Source of the DNA: Phytopseudomonas daroniae
Lineage (GTDB): Bacteria > Pseudomonadota > Gammaproteobacteria > Pseudomonadales > Pseudomonadaceae
Assembly: GCF_004327285.1 (NCBI RefSeq)
Contig: NZ_QJUI01000015.1
Location: 1 to 64,000, forward strand
Length of the DNA: 64,000 nt
Direction of reading: 5' to 3'
The translations under genes and the position numbers were made by a program. The notes beneath the pieces were generated by a model. That model was not told the origin of the DNA and did not search any database. It worked only from the letters and a program-made list of their open reading frames with translations. Shown in pieces: positions 1 through 8,054 of this stretch; positions within the stretch are counted from its first letter, which is position 1, and every line of letters starts with the position of its first letter.

Positions 1-415
1 GTCGCACTGGGGGCCGGCGGGCGGGCGTTTCAGCGAGCTGGCTGGCCCTAACGCCAGCCGCGTGCATTTCATCCAGACCTATGTGTTCACCGAGAACAAC
101 AGCGCCAAGGGCGACAGCGTGCTGGCCGCCCTCAAGCAACGCTTCCCGGAGATCAAGAGCCTGGCCGACGTGACCCCGGCAGTGGGGATCGCCAATGCCT
201 ACGACGCCATGTACCTGGCCGCCGCCGCCATCGAAAAGGCCGGCGATACCCAGGGCAGCAAGGTGCGCGACGGTTTCTACGCGATCGACAGCTACCAGGG
301 CCTGATCAAGGACTACCAGCAGCCCTTCACCCCGAGCAAGCACGACGCCCTGGGCCCGGACGACTACGTCTTCACCCAGTTCGTCGACGGTCGCATCGTT
401 CCACTCGCACCCTGA
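1..415 (+). CDS. Branched-chain amino acid/amide-type ABC transporter substrate-binding protein (3' end only)
   Basis: The reading frame is open from the first bases of the window to the TGA at 413-415, so only about the last 137 residues are present. They resemble the C-terminal lobe of a periplasmic Leu/Ile/Val-type (Peripla_BP_6) binding protein: an Ala-rich helix (NAYDAMYLAAAAIEKAG) is followed by a short strand region ending in FVDGRIVPLAP. It would deliver its ligand to the permease and ATPase subunits encoded immediately downstream. The ligand cannot be read from this fragment; the downstream amidohydrolase suggests an amide, pyrimidine-like or other nitrogen compound rather than leucine. 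A strong hairpin separates it from the permease gene. Confidence 0.8.
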   Translation, partial: SHWGPAGGRFSELAGPNASRVHFIQTYVFTENNSAKGDSVLAALKQRFPEIKSLADVTPAVGIANAYDAMYLAAAAIEKAGDTQGSKVRDGFYAIDSYQGLIKDYQQPFTPSKHDALGPDDYVFTQFVDGRIVPLAP

Positions 416-425
416 AGCCGTAAAC

Positions 426-447
426 GGGCGGGCCTGACGGCCCGCCC
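426..447 (+). promoter_or_regulatory. Stem-loop between binding-protein and permease genes
   Basis: GGGCGGGCC (426-434), loop TGAC, GGCCCGCCC (439-447): a perfect 9-bp GC stem. It has no T-tract, so it is probably an RNA-stabilising or attenuating hairpin rather than a terminator. Such hairpins often let the binding protein be expressed more highly than the membrane subunits. Confidence 0.6.
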
Positions 448-461
448 CGAGGACTATCGTC

Positions 462-1331
462 ATGATCACCGCCGCCATCATCACCGGGCTCGGGCTGGGC
501 AGCATGTACGCGCTGCTGGCACTGGGTTTCCACATCACCTACGTGGTCTCGCGTACGGTCAACTTCGCCCAGGGCAGCGCCATGATGGTTGGCGCCGTGC
601 TCGGCTACAGCTTCTACATCACCTGGGGCTGGCCGCTGTGGCTGGCGATCCCGGCGACCCTGACGCTGTGCGCGATCTATGGTCTGGCCATCGAACGCTT
701 CCTGGTGCGGCCCTTCCATTCGCGGGGCTCCGAAGCCTGGCTGATGGCCACGGTGGCGGCGGGCATCCTGGTGGACAACCTGGCGTTGTTCACCTTCGGC
801 AAGGAGCCGCGGCAGTTCACCTCGGCGCTGGCCAACCAGCATCTGGAACTGCTGGGCAACAACGTCGGTGTGCTGCAGTTGCTGATCCCATTGGTGGGCG
901 GCGCCATCGCCCTGGCGCTGTTCCTGGTGCGCCGCTACACCCGCCTGGGCAAGGTACTGGAAGCCTGCGTGCAGAACCCCAGGGCGGCGATGCTGATGGG
1001 CATCCGCGTCAACCGCGTGGTCGCCGTGGCCTTTGCCGTGTCGACCGTGTTCGCGGCGATTGCCGGCCTGTTGATCGCCCCGCTGTTCAGCGTGAACGCG
1101 GAGATGGGCATGCTGTTCGGCCTCAAGGCCTTCGCCGTGGCGATTCTCGGCGGTATCGCCAGCGCCAGCGGGGTATTCGCCGCCGGCCTGCTGTTCGGCC
1201 TGGTCGAGGCCCTGGTGACCATCTACTTCGGCTCGGCCTTTACCCAGCTGTTCACCTTCGCCCTGGTCATCCTGGCCCTGGCGCTGCGCCCCAACGGCCT
1301 GTTCGGCAGCAAGACCCTGGTGAAAGTATGA
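462..1331 (+). CDS. LivH-type ABC transporter permease
   Basis: This 289-residue polytopic inner-membrane protein is of the branched-chain amino acid permease (BPD_transp_2) family. The N-terminus has the family pattern GLGSMYALLALGFHITYVVSRTVNFAQGS. The C-terminal half carries the cytoplasmic coupling region (AFAVAILGGIASASGVFAAGLLFG). It would form one half of the transmembrane channel and pair with the LivM-like domain of the next gene. Length is close to E. coli LivH (about 308). The stop overlaps the next start (ATG at 1328, TGA at 1329-1331), which implies translational coupling. Confidence 0.88.
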   Translation: MITAAIITGLGLGSMYALLALGFHITYVVSRTVNFAQGSAMMVGAVLGYSFYITWGWPLWLAIPATLTLCAIYGLAIERFLVRPFHSRGSEAWLMATVAAGILVDNLALFTFGKEPRQFTSALANQHLELLGNNVGVLQLLIPLVGGAIALALFLVRRYTRLGKVLEACVQNPRAAMLMGIRVNRVVAVAFAVSTVFAAIAGLLIAPLFSVNAEMGMLFGLKAFAVAILGGIASASGVFAAGLLFGLVEALVTIYFGSAFTQLFTFALVILALALRPNGLFGSKTLVKV

Positions 1332-3823
1332 CCCTGAAGAATTCGCTGTTCGCCCCCGTTTCCCTCGCCCTGCTGACCCTGGCCTGCGGCGCCATGGCGC
1401 TGTTGCTCGACAGCTACTCGCTGCTGGTCTTCACCTTCTGCGCGCTGGCCGTGGTGGTCGGCGTGGGCCTGAATATCCTGATCGGCCTGAGCGGGCAGAT
1501 CTCCTTCGGCCATATCGCCTTCTACGCCATTGGCGCCTATGTCTCGGCGCTGTTGACCATGGCCGGCCTGCCCCTGGGCCTGGCGATGATCGCCGCCGGC
1601 CTGGCCTGCGGCGCCATCGGCGCACTGCTGGCGATTCCGGCGCTGCGTGTCAGCGGCCCGTACCTGGCGATGATCACCATCGCCTTCGCCCTGGTGGTGC
1701 ACCACGGCCTGATCGAATGGCGCTCGCTGACCGGTGGCGCCAATGGCCTGATGGGCATCCCCATGCCGGAAATCGGCAGCCTCGACCCCAGTGTGAGCAT
1801 GGCGCTGATCGCCACGGCCCTGATGATCGCGGCCCTGGCCCTGTTCCAGCGCCTGCGCCACAGTGGCTGGGGCATGGCCATGCGCGCGGTGAAGTCGGCG
1901 GAAATCGCCGCCCGCTCCCTCGGCTTCAACCCGGTGCAGACCAAGACCCTGGCCTTCGCCCTGTCCGCCCTGCTCACCGGCCTGGCCGGCTCCCTGGTAG
2001 CGCCGCTGATGATGTTCATCAACCCGGCGTCCTTCCCCTTCTCGCAGTCGATCCTGTTCGTGCTGGCGGTGATCGTCGGCGGCAGCGGCACCCTGTTCGG
2101 CCCGCTGCTCGGCGCCCTGTTGATCGTGCTGCTGCCGGAAATGCTCTCGGATTTCGCCGAGTACCGCCTGCTGATCTTCTCGCTGCTGCTGCTCAGCGTG
2201 CTCTGGGCGGCGCCGCGCGGCCTGCTCGGTACCCTGGCCAGCCTGTGGCTGCGCCCCAGGCACCAGGCCGCGCCGCCCGCGTTCGACCCGGCACAGCTGA
2301 GCGCGTTCTTCCTGCAGGACACCCCGGCGCGCAGCGGCCTGCAGGTCAAGGACATCGGCATTCGCTTCGGCGGCGTGCAGGCGGCGCAGAACGTCAGCCT
2401 GCAGGCGCCACCCGGCAGTATCACCAGCATCATCGGCCCCAACGGCGCGGGCAAGACCACGGTGCTGAACATGATCAGCGGCTTCTACGCACCGGACAGC
2501 GGCAGCATCGACCTTGGCCGCCCACTGGCTGGCCTGCCGGCGTGGAAAATCGCCCGCGCCGGCATCGCCCGCACCTACCAGACCACCCAGTTGTTCGGCG
2601 AGCTGTCGGTGCTGGAAAACCTGCTGGTGGCCATGCAGCAGGGCCGCCTCGGCCTGCCCTTCACCTGCGCCAGCGACACCCGGCGGCAACTGGCCCTGCA
2701 ACTGTTGACCCTGGTCGGCTACCAGGGCTCGGTCAACACCCCGGCCGACGACCTGGCGCACGTCGACCGGCGCCTGGTGGAAATCGCCCGCGCCCTGGCC
2801 ACGCGCCCCGGCGTGCTGTTGCTCGACGAGCCGGCCGCCGGTCTCAGCCGCAGCGATACCGACCGCTTGGCCAGCCTGTTCAAGACCCTCGCCGGGTTCG
2901 GTATCGCGGTCATCCTGGTGGAGCACGATATGGGCCTGGTCATGGCGGTGTCCGAACGCCTGCTGGTGCTCGACGCCGGCAAACCCATCGCCTGGGGCGT
3001 ACCGGACGAGGTGCGCAAGGACGAGCGGGTCATCGCCGCCTACCTCGGCGGCACCCGCTACCAGGCCACCCCGCGCGCCGAAGCCTGGGATGGCTCGCGC
3101 GATGCGCGCCTGTACATCAAGGATCTGGTCATCGACTACGGCGCCGCGCCGGTGGTGGACAAGGTCAATATCGTGGTCAACCCGGGCGAGCTGATCGCCA
3201 TTCTCGGCGCCAATGGCGCGGGCAAGTCGAGCATCCTGCAGTGCCTGGCCGGGCTGCACAAAGCCAGTGGTGGCAGCATCCTGCTCGACGACGAAAACAT
3301 CGAGCACGCCGACGCCAGCACCATCGCCGCCCGCGGCCTGGCCCTGGTGCCGGAGGGCCGCCAGGTGTTCGGCCAGCTCAGCGTGCGCGACAACCTGCTG
3401 CTCGGCGCTTACTCGCGCAAGGAGGCCTTCGACGCCGACGCGGAAATCGAAGCCATCCTGCGCCGCTTCCCGCGCCTGCGCGAGCGCATCGACAGCCCGG
3501 CCGGCCTGCTCTCCGGCGGCGAGCAGCAGATGGTCGCGGTCGGCCGTGGGCTGATGGCCAAACCGAAGATCCTCTTGCTCGACGAGCCGTCCCTGGGCCT
3601 GTCGCCGGCGATGATCGGCGAGCTGTACGACGCCCTCGCCGCCTTGCGCGACGAAGGCGTGACCCTGCTGCTGGTCGACCAGATGGCCAACCTCGCCCTG
3701 CAGGTGGCCGACCGCGCCTACGTGCTGGAAACCGGGCGCATCGTCAAATCCGGCAGCGCCGAAGCGTTGCGTGGCGACCCGGAACTGGAAGCGGCCTACC
3801 TGGGCGAAGGAGCGGCCGCATGA
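1328..3823 (+). CDS. LivM-LivG-LivF fusion: ABC permease with two ATPase domains
   Basis: One uninterrupted 831-residue frame encodes three subunits that are usually separate. Residues about 1-310 are a LivM-like membrane domain with the family segment ILIGLSGQISFGHIAFYAIG. Residues about 338-575 are a LivG-like ATPase with Walker A GPNGAGKTT near 370 and Walker B LLLDEPAAGL. Residues about 595-831 are a LivF-like ATPase with Walker A GANGAGKSS near 627, signature LLSGGEQQ and Walker B LLLDEPSLGL. The first ATPase has LAHVDRR (476-482) where the LSGGQ-type signature is expected, so that site may be impaired. The start ATG overlaps the LivH stop, and the TGA overlaps the amidohydrolase ATG. 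Permease-ATPase fusions are known in this family; the triple fusion is clear here. Confidence 0.9.
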   Translation: MTLKNSLFAPVSLALLTLACGAMALLLDSYSLLVFTFCALAVVVGVGLNILIGLSGQISFGHIAFYAIGAYVSALLTMAGLPLGLAMIAAGLACGAIGALLAIPALRVSGPYLAMITIAFALVVHHGLIEWRSLTGGANGLMGIPMPEIGSLDPSVSMALIATALMIAALALFQRLRHSGWGMAMRAVKSAEIAARSLGFNPVQTKTLAFALSALLTGLAGSLVAPLMMFINPASFPFSQSILFVLAVIVGGSGTLFGPLLGALLIVLLPEMLSDFAEYRLLIFSLLLLSVLWAAPRGLLGTLASLWLRPRHQAAPPAFDPAQLSAFFLQDTPARSGLQVKDIGIRFGGVQAAQNVSLQAPPGSITSIIGPNGAGKTTVLNMISGFYAPDSGSIDLGRPLAGLPAWKIARAGIARTYQTTQLFGELSVLENLLVAMQQGRLGLPFTCASDTRRQLALQLLTLVGYQGSVNTPADDLAHVDRRLVEIARALATRPGVLLLDEPAAGLSRSDTDRLASLFKTLAGFGIAVILVEHDMGLVMAVSERLLVLDAGKPIAWGVPDEVRKDERVIAAYLGGTRYQATPRAEAWDGSRDARLYIKDLVIDYGAAPVVDKVNIVVNPGELIAILGANGAGKSSILQCLAGLHKASGGSILLDDENIEHADASTIAARGLALVPEGRQVFGQLSVRDNLLLGAYSRKEAFDADAEIEAILRRFPRLRERIDSPAGLLSGGEQQMVAVGRGLMAKPKILLLDEPSLGLSPAMIGELYDALAALRDEGVTLLLVDQMANLALQVADRAYVLETGRIVKSGSAEALRGDPELEAAYLGEGAAA

Positions 3824-5046
3824 ATGCCCTGAAAATCATCAACGCACGCCTGGGCGACGACCGCCAAGCGTTGCAGACACTGTACGTAGAGAATGGCCGC
3901 TTCGTCGGCGCCCTGAGCACCACTGTCGCGGCCGGTGAAACGCTCGACCTGGGCGGCAAGCTGCTACTGCCCGGCCTGGTGGAAACCCATATCCACCTGG
4001 ACAAGGCCTGTATCATGCAGCGCTGCCAGCTGGAGGAAGGCACCCTGGCCGAGGCCATCGCCCAGACCCGTGCGGCCAAGGCCGACTTCAGCGAGGCGGA
4101 CGTCTACCAGCGTGGCGCCCAGGTGCTGGAAAAAGCCATCGCCCAGGGCACCACGCACATGCGCACCCATGTGGAAATCGACCCGCAGATCGGCCTTACC
4201 GGCTTCAACGCGGTGCGCCGCCTGCAGGCGGACTATGCCTGGGCCATCAGCCTGGAAATCTGCGTATTCCCTCAGGAAGGCCTGCTCAACAACCCCGGCA
4301 CCGAAGCCTTGCTGTGCGAGGCCCTGGCCCTGGGCGCCGAAGTGCTCGGCGGTTGTCCCTACACCGACGCCGAGCCCATCGCGCAGATTCGCCGCCTGTT
4401 CGAGTTGGCGGTCGAGTTCGACCGCGACCTGGACTTCCACCTGGACTTCGACCTGAACCCGGAAGGCATGACCATCGGCGAAGTGATCCGCTGCACCCAC
4501 CAGCACGGCTGGGGCGGCCGGGTGGCCATCGGTCATGTCACCAAGCTGTCGGCGCTGCCCCGGGACACCCTGCTGGCAGTCGCCGAGTCGCTGGCCGAAG
4601 CCGGCGTGCAGGTCACCTGCCTGCCCAGTACCGACCTGTTTCTGACCGGGCGCGAGCATTTCCACAACAAGCCCCGTGGCCTGGCGCCCTTGCAGCACCT
4701 GCACGCCTGCGGGGTGACCTGCTCGCTGTCGAGCAACAATATCGGTAACCCCTTCACGCCTTACGGAGATGCCTCGCTGGTGCGCCAGGCCAACCTGTTC
4801 GCCAACGTCAGCCAACTGGCCACCGAAGCCGAACTGCTGCGCTGCCTGGGCTGGGTATCGAGTGAGTCGGCACGCCTGCTGCGCCTGCCCGACTACGGCC
4901 TGACGCCTGGTTGCCGGGCGGATTTCATCGTCTTCGACGCCCCCTCGCCGGCTGCGGTGGTGGCCGAGATCAGCCCACCGCTGATGGGCTACAAGGCCGG
5001 GCGCAAGACCTTCGAACGGGCACAGGCGCGTCTGCTCAGACCTTGA
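3820..5046 (+). CDS. Cytosine-deaminase-like amidohydrolase
   Basis: This 408-residue metal-dependent hydrolase belongs to the amidohydrolase superfamily, closest in architecture to CodA/AtzC-type deaminases. Visible metal-site elements are THIHLDK (strand 1, HxH), HLDFDLNPEG, and the later His in VAIGHVTK. The end of the barrel reads SSNNIGNPFTPYGD, where CodA has a GHDD...P segment, so the expected metal/catalytic Asp appears replaced by Asn. The ATG overlaps the transporter stop, so it is translated in the same operon and probably acts on the transported compound. The substrate is unknown; deamination or amide hydrolysis is inferred from the family only. Confidence 0.8.
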   Translation: MNALKIINARLGDDRQALQTLYVENGRFVGALSTTVAAGETLDLGGKLLLPGLVETHIHLDKACIMQRCQLEEGTLAEAIAQTRAAKADFSEADVYQRGAQVLEKAIAQGTTHMRTHVEIDPQIGLTGFNAVRRLQADYAWAISLEICVFPQEGLLNNPGTEALLCEALALGAEVLGGCPYTDAEPIAQIRRLFELAVEFDRDLDFHLDFDLNPEGMTIGEVIRCTHQHGWGGRVAIGHVTKLSALPRDTLLAVAESLAEAGVQVTCLPSTDLFLTGREHFHNKPRGLAPLQHLHACGVTCSLSSNNIGNPFTPYGDASLVRQANLFANVSQLATEAELLRCLGWVSSESARLLRLPDYGLTPGCRADFIVFDAPSPAAVVAEISPPLMGYKAGRKTFERAQARLLRP

Positions 5047-5094
5047 AGGCCGGGCTCTCGAGCGATTCGGAAAGGGCGGCGCTGCAGGGCAGTA

Positions 5095-5790
5095 TCAAAG
5101 GCCGGCCAGGGCCTGGCGCAGATTGATCTCGGGCTCGGCCTGATCGTCCAGATCCAGTTGATCTTCGAGTTCGCCCAGGTGCTCCAGCATCACCGCGGCA
5201 GCCCGCTCATGATCGCCCTTCTCCAGGGCGGTGATGATCTCCTGATGCTCGTCCGAAGCGCAGGACGGCACATCGTTGCGCTGGTAAAGGGCGACGATCA
5301 GTGAGCTGCGCACCATCAGGTTGGCGAGGATTTCACTGAGCACCGAATTGCCGCTGATCTCGCCGAGCATCAGGTGAAACTCGCTCAGCTCGCGAACGAT
5401 GGCGCGGCGATCGGTAGCATTGGTGGCCTTGCGCTCATTGCTCATGTGCGTGGCCACCCGCTGACGCTGCTTGTGCATGATCGTCGGCGTGATGCTTTCG
5501 ACGATCGCCCGCTCGATGGCACGCCGTGCGGCGAAGATCTCGCGCGCCTCCTTGGCACTGGGTTGAGCGACCATGGCGCCACGGTTCGGCTCGATGGTGA
5601 CGACGCGCTGCAAGGCCAGACGCTGCAGGGCTACCTGTACATGGTTGCGGTTGGCCTGCAGGGTCTCGACGATCTGCGCTTCGATCAGCCGCGTCCCGGG
5701 TGGCAAGCGATGCTGGGCGATGGCCTTGAACAGCACATCGACGATGCGCTGTACTTCGACTTGCTTGCTGGTGACGGTCTTCGCAGCCAT
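5095..5790 (-). CDS. GntR-family regulator with FCD domain
   Basis: This 231-residue protein has an N-terminal winged helix-turn-helix (about residues 10-75: VLFKAIAQHRLPPGTRLIEAQIVETLQANRNHVQVALQRL) and an all-helical FCD ligand-binding domain from about 85 to 215. The latter includes the Glu/His-rich segments ELSEFHLMLGEISG and ASDEHQEIITALEKGDHERA. It is convergent with the transporter/amidohydrolase operon and is the likely repressor of it, responding to the substrate or a product. The start is supported by AGAGG just upstream of the ATG on the minus strand. Proteins of this family usually bind short inverted repeats; the target site was not identified with confidence. Confidence 0.87.
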   Translation of the reverse strand: MAAKTVTSKQVEVQRIVDVLFKAIAQHRLPPGTRLIEAQIVETLQANRNHVQVALQRLALQRVVTIEPNRGAMVAQPSAKEAREIFAARRAIERAIVESITPTIMHKQRQRVATHMSNERKATNATDRRAIVRELSEFHLMLGEISGNSVLSEILANLMVRSSLIVALYQRNDVPSCASDEHQEIITALEKGDHERAAAVMLEHLGELEDQLDLDDQAEPEINLRQALAGL

Positions 5791-6123
5791 CTTTTCCTCT
5801 GATCCAACGCAGGCGACCCCTGATGGCTCGCCGCAAACGCTACGGCTGGCGCATTATCCGCCAGCCTCGTGGGCCGGGTAAATACGCCGTGGCTACCTGA
5901 CTGCGCTAGCGCTGTCTATGTCCCTTGCCATCCGCCCCATGGGGAACATGGCCCTGGTGCAGGATTTGGCTGTCAAGGTTCGAAATGCATCTTGCTAGCC
6001 ATGGATAATCCTCTTGCTAACAGATAGAGCAATATCCGTTCCCGACGAATGCTATCTCTGGAGAAACATTCCTCTGGCCGATCTGTCGGATCAGCAGTAC
6101 CACTCTGTCCCAGGAGCCGAAGC
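5791..6123. other. Intergenic region between gntR and macro-domain gene
   Basis: No convincing gene was seen. It should hold the divergent promoters of the GntR and macro-domain genes. The one clear structure is an 8-bp inverted repeat, GGCTGGCG (5844-5851) and CGCCAGCC (5859-5866) with a 7-base loop, upstream of the GntR start; it could be an operator or an RNA hairpin. The SD of the downstream gene (AGGAG, 6112-6116) lies at the right edge. Confidence 0.4.
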
Positions 6124-6642
6124 ATGTCCGCGCGCCTCATCGCCTTGCAGGGCGACATCACCACCCTGGATGTGGATGCCATCGTCAATGCGGCCAATTC
6201 CTCACTGCTCGGCGGTGGCGGCGTTGACGGGGCGATTCACCGCGCCGCCGGCAGTGAGCTGCTGCATGAATGCCGCCTGCTCGGCGGCTGCAAGACCGGT
6301 GAAGCAAAAATGACCAGAGGTCATCGCCTGCCCGCCCGCTTCATCATCCACACAGTCGGGCCGGTATGGCGCTCCGGCACTCAGGGCGAGCCACAACTGC
6401 TCGCATCCTGCTACCGCAACGCCTTGCGCCTGGCCACCGAACAGGGGCTGAGCAGCATTGCCTTTCCCAGCATCAGCACCGGTATCTACGGCTATCCGAT
6501 CGATCAGGCAGCACGGATCGCGATCACCACGGTACAGGCCGAGCTGGCCAATCATCCGGGTATCGTCGAGGTAGTGTTCTGCTGCTTTTCGGCCAATGAC
6601 CTGGCGGTGTACCAACGGGCATTGGCCGAACCGAACGCCTGA
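6124..6642 (+). CDS. Macro-domain protein, O-acetyl-ADP-ribose deacetylase type (YmdB-like)
   Basis: This is a 172-residue single macro domain. It shows the family motifs GDIT (10-13), the Asn/Gly-rich ADP-ribose loop VNAANSSLLGGGGVDGAIH (about 21-39), and the phosphate loop PSISTGIYGYP. Such proteins remove ADP-ribose or acetyl groups from ADP-ribose derivatives in the cytoplasm. The start at 6124 was chosen because AGGAG lies 7 bases upstream and the protein begins exactly where the domain begins; upstream in-frame ATGs lack an SD. It stands alone, convergent with the following aldo-keto reductase gene. Confidence in the family is high, less in the physiological substrate. Confidence 0.9.
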   Translation: MSARLIALQGDITTLDVDAIVNAANSSLLGGGGVDGAIHRAAGSELLHECRLLGGCKTGEAKMTRGHRLPARFIIHTVGPVWRSGTQGEPQLLASCYRNALRLATEQGLSSIAFPSISTGIYGYPIDQAARIAITTVQAELANHPGIVEVVFCCFSANDLAVYQRALAEPNA

Positions 6643-6644
6643 AA

Positions 6645-7616
6645 TCAGGCCGGTAGCGGAGCGTCCTCCGGAACGATGCCTTCCTCGCGCAATGCATGCC
6701 AGAACGCGGCCGGGATCGCTGCGTCGAGCTGCTGCACGTACTGCGCAGGCCGCTGCGGATTGGCACTGCCGGGAATCACCGACTGCACCACCGGGTTGGC
6801 CAGGCAGAACTGCAGCGCAGCGGCGCGGGTGTCGATACCGAATTGCTCGCTCAAGGCGCGCAGGCGTTCGGTCTTGCGGCGGATATCATCGGGAATCCGG
6901 TCGTACTCGTAGTGCTCGCCACCGGCCAGAACGCCGGAATTGAATGGCCCGCCAACGACGATGCCGACGCCGCGCTCGGCGCATTGCGGAAACAGGGTAT
7001 CGAGCGCCACACGATGGTCGAGCAAGGTGTAGCGACCGGCCAGCAGGAACACATCGGGATCGGACTGTTGCAGCGCCAGGCGACAGGGCTCGACCAGATT
7101 GACGCCCAGCCCCCAGCCACGAATCAGCCCTTCCTCGCGCATTTTCGTCAGCGCAACCGCTGCGCCCTGCATCGCTTCGGCGAAGTACTCACGCCATTTC
7201 GGGCCGTGCTGATCCTCGGACACGTCGTGGATGAACACCACATCGAGACGATCCACGCCCAGGCGCTGCAGACTGCTCTCTATGGAGCGCCGCGCACCGT
7301 CCGCCGAATAGTCGATGACACGCCGGTTGGGCAGCTCATGGGTGAAAGGCTTGGCGTTCTCCGGCTTGTCGGCGGGTTGCAACAGGCGCCCGACCTTGCT
7401 GCTGAGCACGAACTCATCGCGTGGTTTGCCCTGCAACAGACGCCCGAAACGCTCCTCGGAAAGACCTGCGCCGTAATGTGGCGAGGTGTCGTAGTAACGA
7501 ATCCCCGACTTCCACGCGGCGTCCAGGGTCGCCTGGGCGCGGTCTTCGTCGATCGGGTGGAACATGTTGCCGAGCGGTGCACCGCCGAAGCCGAGGGTGG
7601 GAAGAGTGATACGCAT
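6645..7616 (-). CDS. Aldo/keto reductase
   Basis: This 323-residue (beta/alpha)8 NAD(P)H-dependent oxidoreductase starts with the family's N-terminal strand LPTLGFGGAPLGNMF. It contains DAAWKSGIRYYDTSPHYGAGLSEERFG, with the catalytic Asp and Tyr, and later the Lys of VLSSKVGRLL. The overall pattern resembles D-threo-aldose 1-dehydrogenase / pyridoxal dehydrogenase-like members, which oxidise fucose- or galactose-type sugars. The substrate is not fixed by the sequence. The gene is followed on its 5' side by a large inverted-repeat element (7644-7989), so its promoter may lie in or beyond that element. Confidence 0.85.
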   Translation of the reverse strand: MRITLPTLGFGGAPLGNMFHPIDEDRAQATLDAAWKSGIRYYDTSPHYGAGLSEERFGRLLQGKPRDEFVLSSKVGRLLQPADKPENAKPFTHELPNRRVIDYSADGARRSIESSLQRLGVDRLDVVFIHDVSEDQHGPKWREYFAEAMQGAAVALTKMREEGLIRGWGLGVNLVEPCRLALQQSDPDVFLLAGRYTLLDHRVALDTLFPQCAERGVGIVVGGPFNSGVLAGGEHYEYDRIPDDIRRKTERLRALSEQFGIDTRAAALQFCLANPVVQSVIPGSANPQRPAQYVQQLDAAIPAAFWHALREEGIVPEDAPLPA

Positions 7617-7643
7617 GCTGCCTCCATGGTTCGAGTGGGATCT

Positions 7644-7989
7644 AGGGCCTGTTGACGTTTCAGCGCAAGCCGCGTTGCTGCGAGAAATCTCGCAAGGCCG
7701 GGCGGCGATCCGCTAGGCGGAGGACGCCGGCAATGGTTGTTCCCTTGCCAAGTCCTCCAACAACGCATGGCGAGATTTCCCGCGCAACCTAGGCGGCCCC
7801 ACCCGAAGGGCCGGGCCCGTTTTGCCGCGATGCTGCGTTTCTCGCCGGCTCATTTAGCCCACTAAACTTCGCGGCTGTGTGACCCACATGGATGTGGGAA
7901 ATGCCGCAAGCCCGCCGGGAGCGGGCGCGGCCCTTGCCTCGCGGCAAAACGGGCTCCGGCGCGGTCGTGCTGGAACGTCAACAGGCCCT
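7644..7989. mobile_element. 346-bp MITE-like element with 16-bp perfect terminal inverted repeats
   Basis: AGGGCCTGTTGACGTT (7644-7659) is exactly repeated in inverse orientation at 7974-7989; with one mismatch the match continues to about 21 bp. Inside lies a nested perfect 15-bp inverted repeat, CCCGTTTTGCCGCGA (7816-7830) with its complement at 7939-7953. No transposase or plausible ORF is present, so it would need to be mobilised in trans. It lies upstream of the aldo-keto reductase and after the MFS gene. A fragment sharing its left interior (CGCAAGCCGCGTTGCTG) recurs near 25342. Confidence 0.65.
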
Positions 7990-8054
7990 ATCATGGGGAC
8001 AGGCATCTGCGCCGATTCGTTCGGCTTGTCGGATCGATCGGCATCGTGCGAGGT

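Noticed and set aside
1223..3307. 694-residue minus-strand open frame over the transporter genes
   Set aside because: It is an antisense shadow of the high-GC transporter genes, is Gln/His/Gly-rich, and matches no domain; the plus strand has clear LivM/LivG/LivF motifs.
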